NCBI RefSeq assembly: GCF_030867095.1
Contig: NC_081828.1
Location: 207,024,978 to 207,088,977, forward strand
From: Alligator mississippiensis
Taxonomy: Eukaryota > Chordata > Crocodylia > Alligatoridae
DNA length: 64,000 nucleotides
Direction of reading: 5' to 3'
Position 1 is the stretch's first letter. Every line of letters starts with the position of its first letter. Below are positions 30,445 to 43,460 of the stretch, piece by piece. The notes beneath the pieces were generated by a model. That model did no database searches. It was not told the origin of the DNA and saw only the letters and a list, made by a program, of their open reading frames with translations. The position numbers and the translations under genes are program-made.

Positions 30445-31925
30445 TTATGCCTGTAATGAATTTGTGACTTCTTCAGTTCCTTCTGGATGGGTCACAAGAG
30501 TCATCCCAGCTGGTAGGAGCCTTATGGGTGGCATGAGCAGTAGGCTCAAAGATTGAATGGGGCAAAGAGGACTAGATGAACCTTCCTGATCACGGTTCAC
30601 AGTTGAGTAGCATCTTGCCGTGCTCCTTCCAGCGTTGTTTGGTAGATGCATGATCTGTGAGAAGGGTGGAGCCGTCCTGGGATCACAAGGGGGCTGGGCC
30701 ATTGGAACATGGCCCGTGGATGGCTTTTTATTGCTTCAAAGAAGCTTTGCATGTCATGTTTATCAGTGAAACTCTGGATCTCCATGGCCTTCGCTTGCCA
30801 CCACTGGTTCTTGATGTCCCGTAGCCCCCTCTGAACTACAGCTTTAAGCTGGTGGTAAGCCTCTCGTTTTTGCTGGTTGGAGGGTTCATTTTGCCAGCTG
30901 CAGAACACGGTTCTCTTCTGATGGATAAGTGCTGGGATTTCCTCACTTATTCTCATTGAACCAATCTTGGTGACGGTAATTGGAGTATCCACTTGATTCA
31001 GTGCATGCCTTGTGAATAATGTTCTTAAGTTCCTTCCAGTGTGCCTAGATGTCCTTGATGTCATCAGGTAGGTCAGAGAGCCTCTCAGTAAGGCATTGCT
31101 GAAGAGCCTCGTATCTAGCTTGGTCTCAGAGTGCCTTGATGTTAAATCTCTTCTGTATTCCTTTAGGTTGTTTATAGTGTTGTGGTACAAGGTGCATGTC
31201 CATGATTGATCTGACCAAAGAGTAGTCTGTCCAACAGTCATTTCCACCTCTCAGGACTCGGGTGATACAGACGTCAGTATGATCACGGACTCTGATAGTA
31301 ATATAGTCAAGAAGGTGCCAGTGATTGGAGCATGGGTGTTTCCAAATGGTCTTATATTTGTCACTCTCTCTGAAGATAGTATTTGTGATGGGCAAGTCAT
31401 GCTCTGCACATTTTGCTGAGGAGGAGGATACCAGTGGAATTGACTTTCCCCACCCCCTCTTTTGCAATGGTGCCACTCCAGAGTTCAGAGTGTTGCCCAA
31501 CGCTTGTGTTGAAGTCACCCATGAGGATGAGCTTGTCTTCCTTGGCAGTGGCAGTCAGGACTGTGTCAAGTGCAGAGTACCTGTTCCTTGTTGAATTCAT
31601 TAACTGTGGGGGCATACGCACTGATGACTGTAGCATTCTGGTTGTTACTAAGCTTGAGGCGGAGAGGCATAAAGCATGTGTTAATGTACACAGGGAGTTC
31701 TGCAAGCTGACTAAAAATCTTGCTCTTGATGGAAAAGCCAACCCTGTAAATGTGTCTCTCTTCAGGTGACTTTCCTTTCCAAAAAAAAAGTACAACCACC
31801 TCCTTCTTTTATCTGGCCTTCATCTGCCCAGCAGGTCTTGCTTAGGGCAGCAATATCCATGCCATCCATATCTTGCAAATTGTCTAGCTACTATGGCGGT
31901 TCTTCTTTCAGGACACTCACTGTTC
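30445..31925 (-). pseudogene. APE-type LINE ORF2: endonuclease and start of RT, decayed
   Basis: On the minus strand, successive frames give FFWKGKSPEE, then NNQNATVISAYAPTVNEFN, then LILMGDFNTSVGQHSELW (the GDFN catalytic motif of exonuclease-endonuclease-phosphatase LINE endonucleases). These are followed by EHDLPITNTIF, WKHPCSNHWHLLDYITIRVR (the H-x-LLDYI metal-site block), DCWTDYSLVRSIM, and RDIKNQWWQAKAMEIQSFTD leading towards the RT. At least three frameshifts separate these blocks. The RT catalytic part is absent, so it is truncated at about 30440. It belongs to an APE-bearing non-LTR lineage; the tails at 2626-3075 and 16848-17214 are probably from related elements. Confidence 0.8.
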
Positions 31926-32886
31926 TGGGAGTCCATGAGAGTGTGGACCTTCCACGTGGCTAATTTCAGTACTTCATTTTGCTGGTTTCAGCAGTAGGTA
32001 GAGTAATCCCACTGGGTGTGGCAATCCAGCCAGCAGGGTTTGGGACAGCCTGTTTGGGGAACCATTTCTAGCCCCTTCCCCAGTCAGGGTGAGCAGAGGG
32101 GATCCTCAAGAGGACTGCTCAGTCATGGCTGCAGCTGCTGAGTTGTATTTCTGTCTCGGTAAGTACTGTTACACGATTGCTGCCTACGTGCAGGTTTGTG
32201 ACTAGAGACCCGAGAGATCACTATTCCTGTTCCCACCACCACTTATCCATCACCACAGGACTTGGTTTGTTAGAGATGGTAACATCCCTGGCAGAGGCCT
32301 GCACATGACATCTAGTAACGTGGAGAAGCCAATGCGCAAACAACAGCCACACAAATTTGACAGGAAGGAGCCTTGAACCCAGTGGTGAGGATGTCTAAGA
32401 CAACCGGATACCTCCATCCTGCTGCAGCCCTTGTCTGCCTTTACAACCACAGAGAACCAGCAGGTCCTCAAGTATGCCTGTTCTGCCACTGGGCTCTTCA
32501 GGAGTTTGGACCATGCTTAGTCTGGGACCTTGCCTCAGACCTGTTGCTGGGGGGAGACCCTACTAGGAGTACAAGACTCCAGACGACATAGCTTGGAGGG
32601 TCGTTGGAACACATAAGCTTCCCCACCACAACAAGGTTACGGACCAAGGAGAGGTCTTGAACTATCAAGAGGTGGTGGGATGACTTGTTTAGCTCTTAAT
32701 CTTTCTACATATGTATCTAGTTTGGCTTAGTAAAGGTGATGAAGAAAAAGGCTTCATTCTATAAATACCAGGACTTCAGGGATGCTAATGGCAATAAGAG
32801 AAGGGAATCAGTGAGAGCGAGATACTTTGGAGTATAACTGATCAAAAAGGGAAAACTGGGCTGTCAGGGTCATATATTTAGTAGGG
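31926..32886. other. Possible 5' region of the LINE plus unique intron
   Basis: This moderately GC-rich stretch lies immediately upstream (minus sense) of the endonuclease coding region and could be its 5' UTR or ORF start up to about 32590, but no homology could be shown. Beyond that it is AT-rich intron. Confidence 0.35.
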
Positions 32887-33132
32887 CAGTGGTTTCCAAC
32901 CTTTTTAGACTGTGAACCGGCAGACTGCAGGCCAGAAGTGACCGCAGACTGGCAAACTGTGGACCAGCATACTGCAGTCTGGAAGTGACCGGCATACTGC
33001 TCAGTCTGAAAAAGGGTTGGCTGCTGGTCCATCGTACACCGGTCACTTCTGGACTTCTGGTCCAGCCGCCAATCCTCCTGTGGATCGGCAGCCAACCCTA
33101 CCGGGCCGTGACCCAGAGGTTGGCAACTTCTG
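32887..33132. mobile_element. Small non-autonomous hAT element
   Basis: The ends CAGTGGTTTCCAACCTTTT and, complemented, CAGAAGTTGCCAACCTCTG are inverted. The flanks TAGTAGGG and TAGTTAGG(G) are near-identical 8-bp candidates for a target duplication. The interior has imperfect inverted CCAGAAGTGACC/GGTCACTTCTGG words that fold into a hairpin. Confidence 0.75.
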
Positions 33133-34340
33133 TAGTTAGGGATTAGTTTCCCCAAGGAAAGCAGTAAAAAGAAACCTAATTTCTGTGGTCTTCAAAGCTA
33201 AGACTGGAGCAAGCACTTAAAATGTACTGTAGGGAACGATCCATTTTTGAGAGTAGAAAATCATCTAAGAATCCTTTTCCATCTCCAACCTTTGTGGTTC
33301 TTCAGGAGCTCAGAGGTTGTGTGCACTTGATCAGATTGATCCGTGAAAATGTAATGGCACCAAACAGATTTGGTGTAGGATTTGTGCATGTGTGAATGAG
33401 CTGCAAGTGTGTGTTATAAGATCGTGTGTGCTGGAAGGGAACAAACAGCTCTAGTAGGTACAATATATTTCAGATCCTTTGCACGAACATGTCTCTGCTA
33501 ATGTAAAAACATCTGGATTTAGTTTCTGGCTATACTAAACTTAATTTACATTTTAAATCCTGTGCTTTAATAGGACAAAGCCAGCAGAACGACTACTTTG
33601 AATCTGTAAATGCCTCTTTGCCTTATACTGATAACATTTTTGAACAGCAACAAAAACTCTGCAGCTTAAAATTCCAACCAGTTGGGCTAGTGGCTTTCAG
33701 AGATTAAGGGTACTTTAAAGTTTGAATCCTACTGCCTTGAGTACCTGCTGCTGTCCAAGACCCATACTGTAATTTGGACTAACCTCGTTCTTTGGCTCGC
33801 TCGCTGTTCCTTGCTTACAACTGTTTCTGTAGAAATCTTTTAAGTCATGTCATCTCAAATAACGCATGGTCCTCAGAGCCCACTGGGGGCAGAAAAAAGT
33901 CTGAGAACAATGAGAACAGGCACAGCCAGTCACTTCCTCTAATTGTTGATGTGGATAGTGGAATATAAAAAGGGGGAGGGGGGCAATGGAAATGTCTTGG
34001 AGTGGAAATTGCTATGTGAAAACAAATATGCCCAGGCTTGCTGGTTGGGTAGCTGACATGCTGTGCAGAATTACCTCTGCAACAGGAATCCTCAGTTTTG
34101 GATCTGTGTAAGGCCTGGCCAGAGGACATTAATGTTTTTATTTCAGAGACGTTTCTTTTCATGGTTATTAAGAAATCTGTTTTTTAACTCATAAATGTTG
34201 GAAAAGGAAAGTGCAAGTCAACTATTAATTCACTTGGCTGGCAAAAATCTCTTTTGTCTTAAAAACAAGCTGTATTGGGGCCAGAGTGGGGCAGGATTTT
34301 AAATTTTCAGGTAACTCTGTTTTGCATAATCTGATTATCC
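33133..34340. other. Intronic unique sequence
   Basis: No gene or repeat was recognised. Confidence 0.4.
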
Positions 34341-35217
34341 CAAAGTGCTCTGAAAATGGATACCTGCACAGCAGATCTGTACTGTAGCCACTTCTGGGGA
34401 TAACCTGGTACATGACACAGCTGAGAGGGGGAAGAGGGTGTGGCAGAAGGCCACCTCTGTTTCTCCCCAAAAACTCTGCTCTGTGACAATTTGATTAGGA
34501 TGGGCCCAGCAGAGGCCCACACCTTTACCCTATCTCTTTAGGTAACCTGAGCTGGGTACATTCCTGATGGAGGGGGAACACCTGCTCCCTCTGCCTACCT
34601 GACTGCTATCACATACCTGGGTGAGGGGCTTCCTCCCTGGTGGGCTAGAGACTGCCAGTCTGCCCGGCAACTAGTGATGTATTTCAAATTGGTTGGCAAT
34701 AATCTAGACCCACTCCCAATAAGTCTCCCACACTATGTACAAAGGAGAACTTTATTGGTTACAGAGGGTAGAGTTAGAATAGGGTACAGGATAGAGCAAT
34801 GACAGAGAAATCCCATAGAGCAAACTCCCCTGGCTGGGTAGCCTTTGATCATGCATCTGGAGTTACTGCAAGCTAAATATCTAGTTAGATCTCAGGTAAC
34901 TTACTCACAAGTATCATCCAGAGGCAGTTGAAGAGTCCCTCTGGAGGCAGGCAGTTCCTTGATCATGAGTTTTGAGAAAGAGAGCAAGTTTCAGATGGTC
35001 CAGCTCTTCTCTGTCTCTGAGTTTCCCTCCTGGCTGCTGCCCCCTCCTCCTGGGGAGTCCTTAACTTATATAGCCCTTGTGTCCTCATTTACCTGGTCCA
35101 ATGGAGCAAAGTGCTCTGAAAATGGATACCTGCACAACAGATCTGTACTGTAGCCACTTCTGGGGACAACCTGGTACATGACACAGCTGAGAGGGGGAAG
35201 AGGGGATGCTACACAAC
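34341..35217 (-). mobile_element. LTR-like sequence with partial duplication
   Basis: About 100 bp beginning CAAAGTGCTCTGAAAATGGA occur twice in direct orientation (34341-34445 and 35107-35212) with only a few differences. Between them, in minus-strand sense, are a TATA box (CTATATAAG, complement of 35066-35073) and, about 310 bp downstream, a polyadenylation signal (AATAAA, complement of 34751-34756), the U3-R-U5 layout of an LTR. This looks like one LTR followed by the beginning of a second. LTR ends, target duplication and coding sequence were not found, so the family is unknown. Confidence 0.5.
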
Positions 35218-37515
35218 TGTTCTTTTTTTCAGCTCGGCTCCTAGCCATTTCAGCAACACAATTGACAGGTGGGCTGACTGAAGATAACATAGCTACATGT
35301 GCATCCAGAATTCCCACTGACTTCAGTGGGGTTGGATCAGGGCCTTAATGAACATCATGCATAACCTCTATTGTGCATTTTATGTGACTTTCCAAATATT
35401 CCTTTCTTAGTCAAATCAATACTGGTTTCTTCTGGAACATCTCTCCCATAAGAACTGTTTCTATCAATGTCACCTTACAAAATTCAGCTTTTTCCAAAAA
35501 GAAGGAATTAAAGTTGCAAGGTTTTTATGCTTAAATTCCAAAATAAATGTAATTTCCCTCCCAAACAAGAAGGGACGTTTTGAAGAGATGCAAAATTAGG
35601 ATGAATTTTTTTTTCCTGAAAAGTAAACTCTATAGAAAGTTATAAGCAGTTAAAACATGGGGTCAGAAATGAAGAATTATATACCCTTCATTGGAAGTGA
35701 CCAGTGTCCTGCCATAATTTAGAGTAATCTGAAAGGGTCACAACCTTGTAGGAGGAATTTGTTTTCAGGTCGGCCAAAAAAACCATCATCTCCCTATTGG
35801 ACACCTGCATATTCAGCTGTGGCTATAGGATCTTGTTATTCACTGTTGAAATATAGCCATTTCTGGGGCAAAATGTGACAGTTGCAGTCAACAATCAACA
35901 TTGCAGAGTAATTGGGGAAAATCCAAATACTTACTTCATCTACTTAGTAAGTGAATCTGAGATGTCTCTGTAACTGGATTACAAGTTATTCTTTTATGGG
36001 GGCTACATGAAGAGGGAATTGTCAGCAAAAGACACTGATTAGTTGATTCAGTAATGGAATTATCATTAGTAACTTGATTATGTCATTACATTGCTTTCCC
36101 TTTTAGACAGATACTTGTATTGTATTAGAACTAATTGATCTGTAGAAACAGCCTGAGTGTGGTGCAATGGATTTTAAGTGGAGAATGATAGTAGACTTAA
36201 AGCTGAAGACAGTTTACTAGTAGAAATATGTTGTTAGCAGAGTTGTTAGCAATACAGAAGGGTGATAATGGAGAGCATAAATGTTCCAAGGAGTTGGATT
36301 TTGCGGTTTTTCTTATTTACAGTTTTCAATGAATTGAGAGCTCTTCAAAGGTGCTAGACTGATGGGTCAGGTTTATCACAGCAGTAGCTGTACAAGCTGC
36401 CTTATCTCCTCAGGGTGCTTCAATTCTGAGAGGCCAGTTTAGCCTCCTGGCAACTGCTAGCAAAGGTATGAACTGTTGTAGGGTGTAATCCTGCTCTCCT
36501 GTGACTAAAGTGAGGGCCCTGCCTCATTTCATTCTGGCCACCAGATGATTGTTGGATTGCAACAGGTTGATTATCATTGACCGAGGCTCTGAACCAGGTG
36601 CCCAAAATATTAATTTCCCAGTCCTATTGTCAGTTGTTTGAATCATCCAGTCCTAACCTCAGATTTGTTTGCTTGCTTGCTCTTTATTGCACTTTGGTGC
36701 CAGTGGCTAGTACTTTGTCTGGAAGGATATGGTCAATTGAATTCTCTTAATGTGAGTGACACACTGTATCAGGGTCATGCCATTCATTAGGCTACAGGAA
36801 AAGGGAAGGGAAATCAAAACCAATGCAAATATTAATCAGTTACAAATGCAAGTTGTGTCTTCATTCAGAGGCTTTCCACTTCTATTTAAGAACATTAAGC
36901 TTCCCAACATCTTTGAGAGAAGTTAAACACTAGGAGTTCAGGCCAGCTTTTTCAGAAGTGTCTAGTAATCTTAGATGCCCAATTTGAGGCTCTTGATTTC
37001 ACTGGGAAATTCAACAATTCTCATATCTAACCAGTATCTTAGTAGCTAAAGTTGGGCTCCGAAAATAGTGGGTTTTAAATAATTTTTGGCACAAGTCTCT
37101 TGTCCAGTGTTGAACAGCAAATTCATGAAACGGCTGGAAGTAAATTCCTGATTTAGCAGTCAGTAACCAGTAGACATGTGTGGCCCTAATTCTGCTGTTA
37201 CTTGCTTTAATATAAGGCTAGTGTGTGTCTGCTGACATCATTGGAGTTGTCCCTGATTTTACTGTGCTGTAAGTGAGATCTGAATGGGGGCCACTATGGA
37301 GACAGACAACGCAAAGTGATTGAATGTTGCCAATATCTAAAGCTATATTTTGCCACAATAGTGTGTTGTGGATAAACAGGCCACTTGGAACTATTAGTAT
37401 TTTTCCCGTTTTCCTTGACTGCCAGGCAGATCTAACTTTCTTTCTGCAACACACATGTCATAGGGAGACGGCCAGAGCTTTATGGCTCCAGTTGCTTACA
37501 GTAGCTCAGTTGAGG
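35218..37515. other. Intronic unique sequence
   Basis: AT-rich, with no gene or repeat ends recognised. Confidence 0.4.
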
Positions 37516-37523
37516 AGGTAGGT

Positions 37524-38430
37524 CAGGGGCAGGCAATTATTTTGGGTGTAGGGCCACTTACGCAGTTTTGGCAGGCTGTCGAGGGCCGCATAGGTAGCCC
37601 AGCCCCTTGACAGGAGCCCCACACCTTGACTGGTGCCCTGTCCCCTCCTCACCACCTTGGGACCAACGTCCCAGGGCCAGCATTGGTTGGGCCCAGAGCA
37701 GGGCACAGGCCGGCAGAGGTATGTGGAGCCGGGCTGGGCTGCACCAGCAGGGAGGGGGGAGCTGGCCCGGTTCCATAGAGCCTCTGCCAGCTGGGACCCC
37801 GCCCTCCTGTCACCCTGCTCTGGGCCCCACTGTCATTGGCCACACCGGTGTGGGCCCCGTGCTCCCGCTGGCTCCCTGCCCACTCAAACCCAGTGTCCCC
37901 CAGTCCCACGATACAGGTGGGGGGCAGCGCACAGCCCCGACCCCCTGCTCGCCAGCAGGGAAGAAGCTGGTGGGAAGGAGCCCAGGGAAAAGCTGAGCGT
38001 GGGGGGGAAGTGGCCCCTCCTCTGCCCCACGCCTGGTGCCCCACGCTGCAGGCACTTGCAGCCTGCCTGGGGCTGTTCGAAGCAGGCACAGGCAGCCCCA
38101 CATGGGCTGCAAGCAGCTGCAGCGCAGGGCACCCGGCGTGGGCGGGGAGGGGCCACTTCCCCCAACCCCATGCTCCTTTCTTGCCTGGGGCCTGCCCCCC
38201 CCTTACCTGAGCTTCCCGCGCTGGGGCAGCCACAAGCTCCCAGCCCAGAAACCGTGGCTGGGCCTTCCAGCTGGGTGGGCCCTGCTGTTGTTGGAGCCCG
38301 CCCGGCTTCCCCTGGGTCCTACTGCCCTTGGTTCCTGTCATTTTTGACAGAAATGAAGGGCAGAGAAATATTAATTTTCTACTTTTTTTTAGGGGCCTCT
38401 GGCTCGCAGGCCGTATTTTGCCCACCCCTG
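37524..38430. mobile_element. Non-autonomous hAT element with GC-rich core
   Basis: The ends CAGGGGCAGGCAATTAT (left) and CAGGGGTGGGCAAAATACGG (right, complemented) are inverted. The flanks AGGTAGGT (37516-37523) and AGGCAGGT (38431-38438) form an 8-bp target duplication with one difference. Both are hAT hallmarks. The interior (about 37600-38340) is GC-rich and gives frames up to 313 codons on + and 291 on -, neither resembling a transposase; they are composition artefacts. Confidence 0.85.
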
Positions 38431-38754
38431 AGGCAGGTACAAAGCGGCTGGCACAGGATAAACCTGTGTTTAGCCGTACCCTTTCAATCATGCAGTGGAA
38501 GCAAAAGGCAGGTAAAGAGACCAAGGACTATTCTAATAAGACAAATTCTGTTTAATCATATCCACAATAACTAAACAGATTAAGGGTATTATACAAGGTG
38601 AAAGATGGTCTTTGATATGAGTTTTGAAACTGTCATTTAAATGTCATACTTCAGTGTTCATGCTCAATGCTTTATTAGACCCAAGTAATGCATGCTTGCA
38701 CACCTTGTGTGTGTGCAAATACACACATTTGCACATGCACATATGTTTTAGGAA

Positions 38755-38870
38755 TACAAAAAACTAGAACTCTTGGTTCCAAAATGATAACTTTTTATTA
38801 GACCAACTGGAAAATGGCAAGAAAATTGTCCTTTTCTGCAAACTTTTGGGATCAAAGTCTCTTCATCAGG
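38755..38870 (-). mobile_element. Penelope terminal-repeat fragment with hammerhead-like core
   Basis: The minus strand reads GCCTGATGAAGAGACTTTGA, then TCCCAAAAGTTTGCAGAAAA, TTTTCCAGTTGGTCTAATAA and AAAGTTATCATTTTGGAACC. CTGATGA is intact. The hairpin GAGAC..GATCCC and the GAAA position (AAAA here) are decayed. The hairpin-then-GTTGGTCTAATAAAA order is the same as at 12840-12905 and 28151-28230. Confidence 0.6.
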
Positions 38871-38889
38871 CTCTGGGAATAGTGTAGAT

Positions 38890-41800
38890 GGTACAAAATG
38901 GTAAAAAGTCCCCATAGGTAGGAAATAAACTTCATTTTTGCACAGAGGGAGCTGAAGATTGAAGGCTGTCCCTCTGGGTGTTTTAGGAAGGAACTGTTGT
39001 GCCGCTACAGCTAAGCTTGCGTTCTGTTTTGTACTTAACCTAGGAATTTAATACTGTTTGTTTTATAGGAAAAGCACAATGCATCTTTCCCAAATTATCA
39101 GTGCAAACTTTCTGAGTAAGACTCTGAAGTAACTTTTCTGAGGAGTTACAAGGAACTCAAGTAATTTTAAAGTTCTGATCTATACCTGTTACGCAACACA
39201 GTGTATTCTGTATAATGGTAGAGTAGGTAAATGTTCATCTTTGTGAAGTGCGTGTATTGATTCAACTGGGCATTGAAAGGCACTGCAATGTAAACTCACC
39301 CACACTTGGTAATTCATTAACTTTATCCAAAGATTCAGCCTCTGAATTGGTTCATGAATATCTTTTCCTTCCACAGTCCAAAAACATAGATTTGCCTTCA
39401 AAAGCTGAGCCTGAGCCAGACTGCTGTGTAGCATTACAAACTTACAACCGCGAGTTTTCTTTATCTTGGACCCAGACATCATCCTTCTTCCAGAAGGCAG
39501 GACCATAGCCTGTGGAGGGAAAAGGATAATCTCACATCGTGAAGCACAAGACTCCTGGCCCTAAGAGCCCTGACAGTTTTGTTATAGGCAGCACATAAAC
39601 CAAACCAGACTGCACACTCTGCTGATTTTTTTTGGCAGATAGTTGTGTGGCTGATTTCAGAGCTACTACTTGATAGTAGTCTTAAACTGATACAAAATTT
39701 TTCATACTAAAGGCCCTAAAGGGTTTACAAATCTCTTTACACTTTTATTTTTTCAGGTATTACTGAAATGTCACTACCTCTAGGGTAGGAAGTGGCAGAT
39801 GTTCCACTTGCCTGTAATTGCATCAGACAAATGTAGACCAGAAATTTAAGATACTTCATCCAGCTGTTGAATTTAAGATGCTTCATCCAAGTCACAAGAT
39901 AGACTTAACTTGCAGAACATAGTATCTAAGAATTGAGAATTTGACTACAAGATTGTCATCCATAGCCATTTTCTAAAGGCAAAATGCCATGGTTATTTAA
40001 TGATGACAAGAGTCAGGAACTTGATCTAAAAAAAACCATGTTCTGTTTTTATTTAAACTCGAGTGCCTTTAGCAAATGCTGTGGAGTGAATTGTACCATT
40101 TTGGAGGGAGATATAATACTTAGCAATTAGTATCACTTCCTCAATCAACACGAAAGATAAAAATGTCACTAATCTTCAGACTGTTGGTCCTTTGGTACAT
40201 CCACAGCCCTGATGGTCCTTATTGTAATCTTGCTACTAATCTATCTTTTAGTGTGTTTTCTGTAACTGCATTCTCCCATCTGCTGAATGCATCCATAGAT
40301 ATCAGCAGTCTGTCTGCTGTAGCTTTTGCTAATACCCTAAATTCAGGAAGGACCTGGTTTATTTGAATTTGTCACTGAAGTGAACTCCTGGCGAACATCC
40401 AGGTTATCAATGAGTTATTTGATCCAATTGCTCATTTTAAAGTTATTTTAAAGGGAGCATCTGATGAGGGAACCAACACAGTGATAGCAACAGTAATGGG
40501 TTGTGCTCATAGCTCTATCCGTCTGCAGATTTCAGAAGGCATCATAAAACTCACTGGATTAATTCTGATGCTGTCCCTATGAGGCAGAGAAGCATCATTC
40601 CCATTTGTTGGTTGGGAAGCAGCTCTTTTTGCTTTTAAGGTGTTTTTCCTGAGGTTGCACACTCTCTGTGATAGACCTGGAAATGGAACCAAAGTACCTT
40701 GGTCATCTAGGTAATGTGTAAGTCTTGCCATTCTTAAAGGTGATCTGTACAAGGTAGATCAGCATCAACCGCATTAGTTGTGTGGCATTGTCCAGATCCT
40801 GATTCTGTCCTGAGCCTGTGTAAAGCTCCAGGTGTGCAGAAGCTATGTTAGTGGAGCCTGGTATGGGCTTAAGAGTTCACCTATGCTGAGCGTGTTACAG
40901 GATGAGGGCTTCACTATAAACAGACTACTGCAGTCTTTTTTCATTTTAATACTTTGTCAGATGGCATGTTTCAAAGCCCCATCTGGCATTGGGGCTCCCC
41001 ATAACCCATCTCCTCTAGTACTCTGTTTAATGCTAGTGGAAATAAGATCGTGTTAAACATGGGGTGGGAAACTTTGTGACCAGGCAAAACCGCCTCTAGC
41101 TGTTCCCTGTTGTTTCTGGAGACCTGTGGAGGCGAGGGTAAGCAGCATTTTGGCACACTCCCGACTCCATAAAAACACTGCTGAGGGAACAACGGAAGTT
41201 GCTTTGGCTATTTTAAACAAAGATTGGGTCATCAGCCTTTTAGGGCTGCAGCAGAAGATGGCTTAGGAGAACTGGCTGGCTGTTCTCCTTGGACTCTAGG
41301 GAGATCTTAGGAAAAGCAGATGCTGTGTAGATCACTCTTGCCGTGGGAACTTTGGTTTGAACCTGGAAATGAAAATCGGCACTGAAGTCTACCACGCCCC
41401 TGAAAAATATGATTTCCACATACTTGGTGAAAGTATTCCTTTTGTCTGTAATTGTCCTGGAGGCACACAAGGAAGGACTGATTGATTGATTGATTGATTT
41501 GATTTTTATTTACGCTGCTGTCCCCAGTAGAACAGATAAAATAAAATAAAACAAAACCCCAAAGAACACCAAGACTTAGCTTCACCTGCTAGCCTGTGCA
41601 AAAGAAATGGTCTAGCCTTGCATATGAATGAGGCCAGGCTTGAGCTCTTGCAGGCTTAGGAGCAAGAACCGAGACAAACCTCCTGTGTGTTTTGACTAAG
41701 TGAACTTGTTGCACAGGTGATACTTGCAGGAGCTTGCTCTCAGCTGATATTAGGGATTTGATGGAGCATAAGGAAGGAGGCAGTCCTTTCAGTATATCAG

Positions 41801-42559
41801 TCATTTGGATGGGTGGTTTCTTCCTTGTGACAATGCTCTCTTTTTCCTTATCTCTTATTTGTAATTGCACTATTCAGGTTTTCCTTCCTCTTTTTGAGCT
41901 GCTATCATTATTGCTATTACTTGTTTTAAAAACATTCCTGAGTTTAGAAATGTTACTTTCTTTTCATTCAGGCTGCTTGGTAAGTTTAAGAGATGATTTC
42001 GGCCTCCTGGATGGGTTAGGAAGGATCATCTGGACTCCAGCTGGGAGCTATTATAGCCTTTCAACAAATCTCAGGGCGGTTCAGGCTCTTGTACAGGCAG
42101 TTGATTTTTAGCTAATTATAGTATAGCATGTCTGTGAAATCAGTAATATTATAAAATCCATGTGATCCGTTTATGTTGATGTTGCTTCAGCGTTGCATAG
42201 AAAGGAAGCCTGGTCTTGCAGAGCAAGAATCACATGACCTCGTAGGAAAATGCCAGAAGTATAATGGTGGCATATAGATCCAGTTTGTTCATTAAATGAA
42301 TCCATGCACCATGTAATTCACTAATATGAAATACTCTCATTTCACTTTGGCTTACGGAAACCACCTGCTTAGGATCATCCTACTTTTCCTTTGCCCTTCC
42401 TTCAATGCAGTCTCCTCTCTAGCCCTGCTTCCCTACCACATGCCCGTAGTTCCCCTACTCTTCCTGTGGTTGGGCAGCAATGTATCTTCCTTCTTGAGAT
42501 CCTTAAACATATTCTGGTTTTGCCATGAAAACAAACCTTCTTGAACTCAGAACCATTCT
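38890..42559. other. Intronic unique sequence with (GATT)n
   Basis: A (TGAT)n run lies at 41478-41503. A CTTCCACAG word at 39371 precedes a 45-codon open stretch, but no donor or homology supports an exon. Nothing else was recognised. Confidence 0.4.
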
Positions 42560-43460
42560 GTTACTTTGGTTGTTGGTGACCTCCTGGGTCACTGATTCAA
42601 ATCGTCTGCTATTGTAGGAAGCTCATTGTATAATCTATTTGATACACTTAATAAATTGCATCTTAAAACCACTCAAGTTTTTTGCCCTTTCTGTTCCTTG
42701 TAGAATTCTGTCCCAGAACCATAGTCCTCACTCGCTTTTGCATCTCAATTTCCCTAAATTTATTAATGACTGGTTTATGTCCATTTGTTCTTATGACAGT
42801 GTAGTCCTTTGGTTTAAATAGCTCTTCAACCTGCCCGGCATTAAACCTAGGATGTGTTTATAGAGTCATGGTATCCCCTCTCAGCCGTTGTTTTGGCTAG
42901 GGTAAACAAGCCAAGCTCTTATCTTTTGAGATTATACTTTATATTCACTAGATCATCTGAGTAGATCCCTTCTGCCCTTGTTAGAACTTGAGTTCCTCTT
43001 TCATTAAAATATGTATCCAGAATTGTAAACAGTATTCCAGGTGAGACTGAGGTTTTACCAGTTTCTTGTATAATATTGTTAATACTTCTCTCTTTCTATT
43101 TGCTTGAACAATCAAATGTGATCAAATATTCTTGTACAAAACAACATCATATTAGTGACACATAGTCATACTAACTAGTCCGTATGATGAACTAATGCAC
43201 CAGGCTTTTCTCTTCCTGTTTCAAGCGAGATGGTACATGTGTACATGAACCCTCACATTTCATCTAGTTTCTACTACTGCAGCCATCCAGATTATCCAGT
43301 TCTTCCAGTATGAAATTCTTATTCTCCTGTATATTGATATGTCCCCCAACTTTGTACTATCAGCATTTTTTTTGCAAAGGCCATTAATAAAAATATTATT
43401 CGAAGACTGGTTCCCAAGAATATCCCTATGCTCTAATTTTATAATCCTGAAAAATGTTGT
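42560..43460 (-). mobile_element. Ancient CR1/L3-like LINE, highly decayed
   Basis: In minus sense, phrases such as CAGAATTGTAAACAGTATTCCAGG (as seen on +; consensus CCAGAACTGGACACAGTATTC), GTGTATAGAGTCATGG-like text, CATTAATAAAAATATT and GACTGGTTCCCAAGA line up in order with the RT C-terminal half and 3' UTR of CR1/L3 LINEs. Stops and indels are everywhere, so it is far older than the other CR1 copies in the window. Confidence 0.6.

Noticed and set aside
37633..38574. 313-codon + frame and 291-codon - frame
   Set aside because: Both lie within a hAT element with clear inverted ends and an 8-bp duplication; no transposase or other family is visible.
39371..39508. Exon-like stretch after CTTCCACAG, open for about 45 codons
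   Set aside because: It ends in a stop without a donor, does not match PRKAG2 exon 2 (DLSSFAMP expected) and has no recognised homology.
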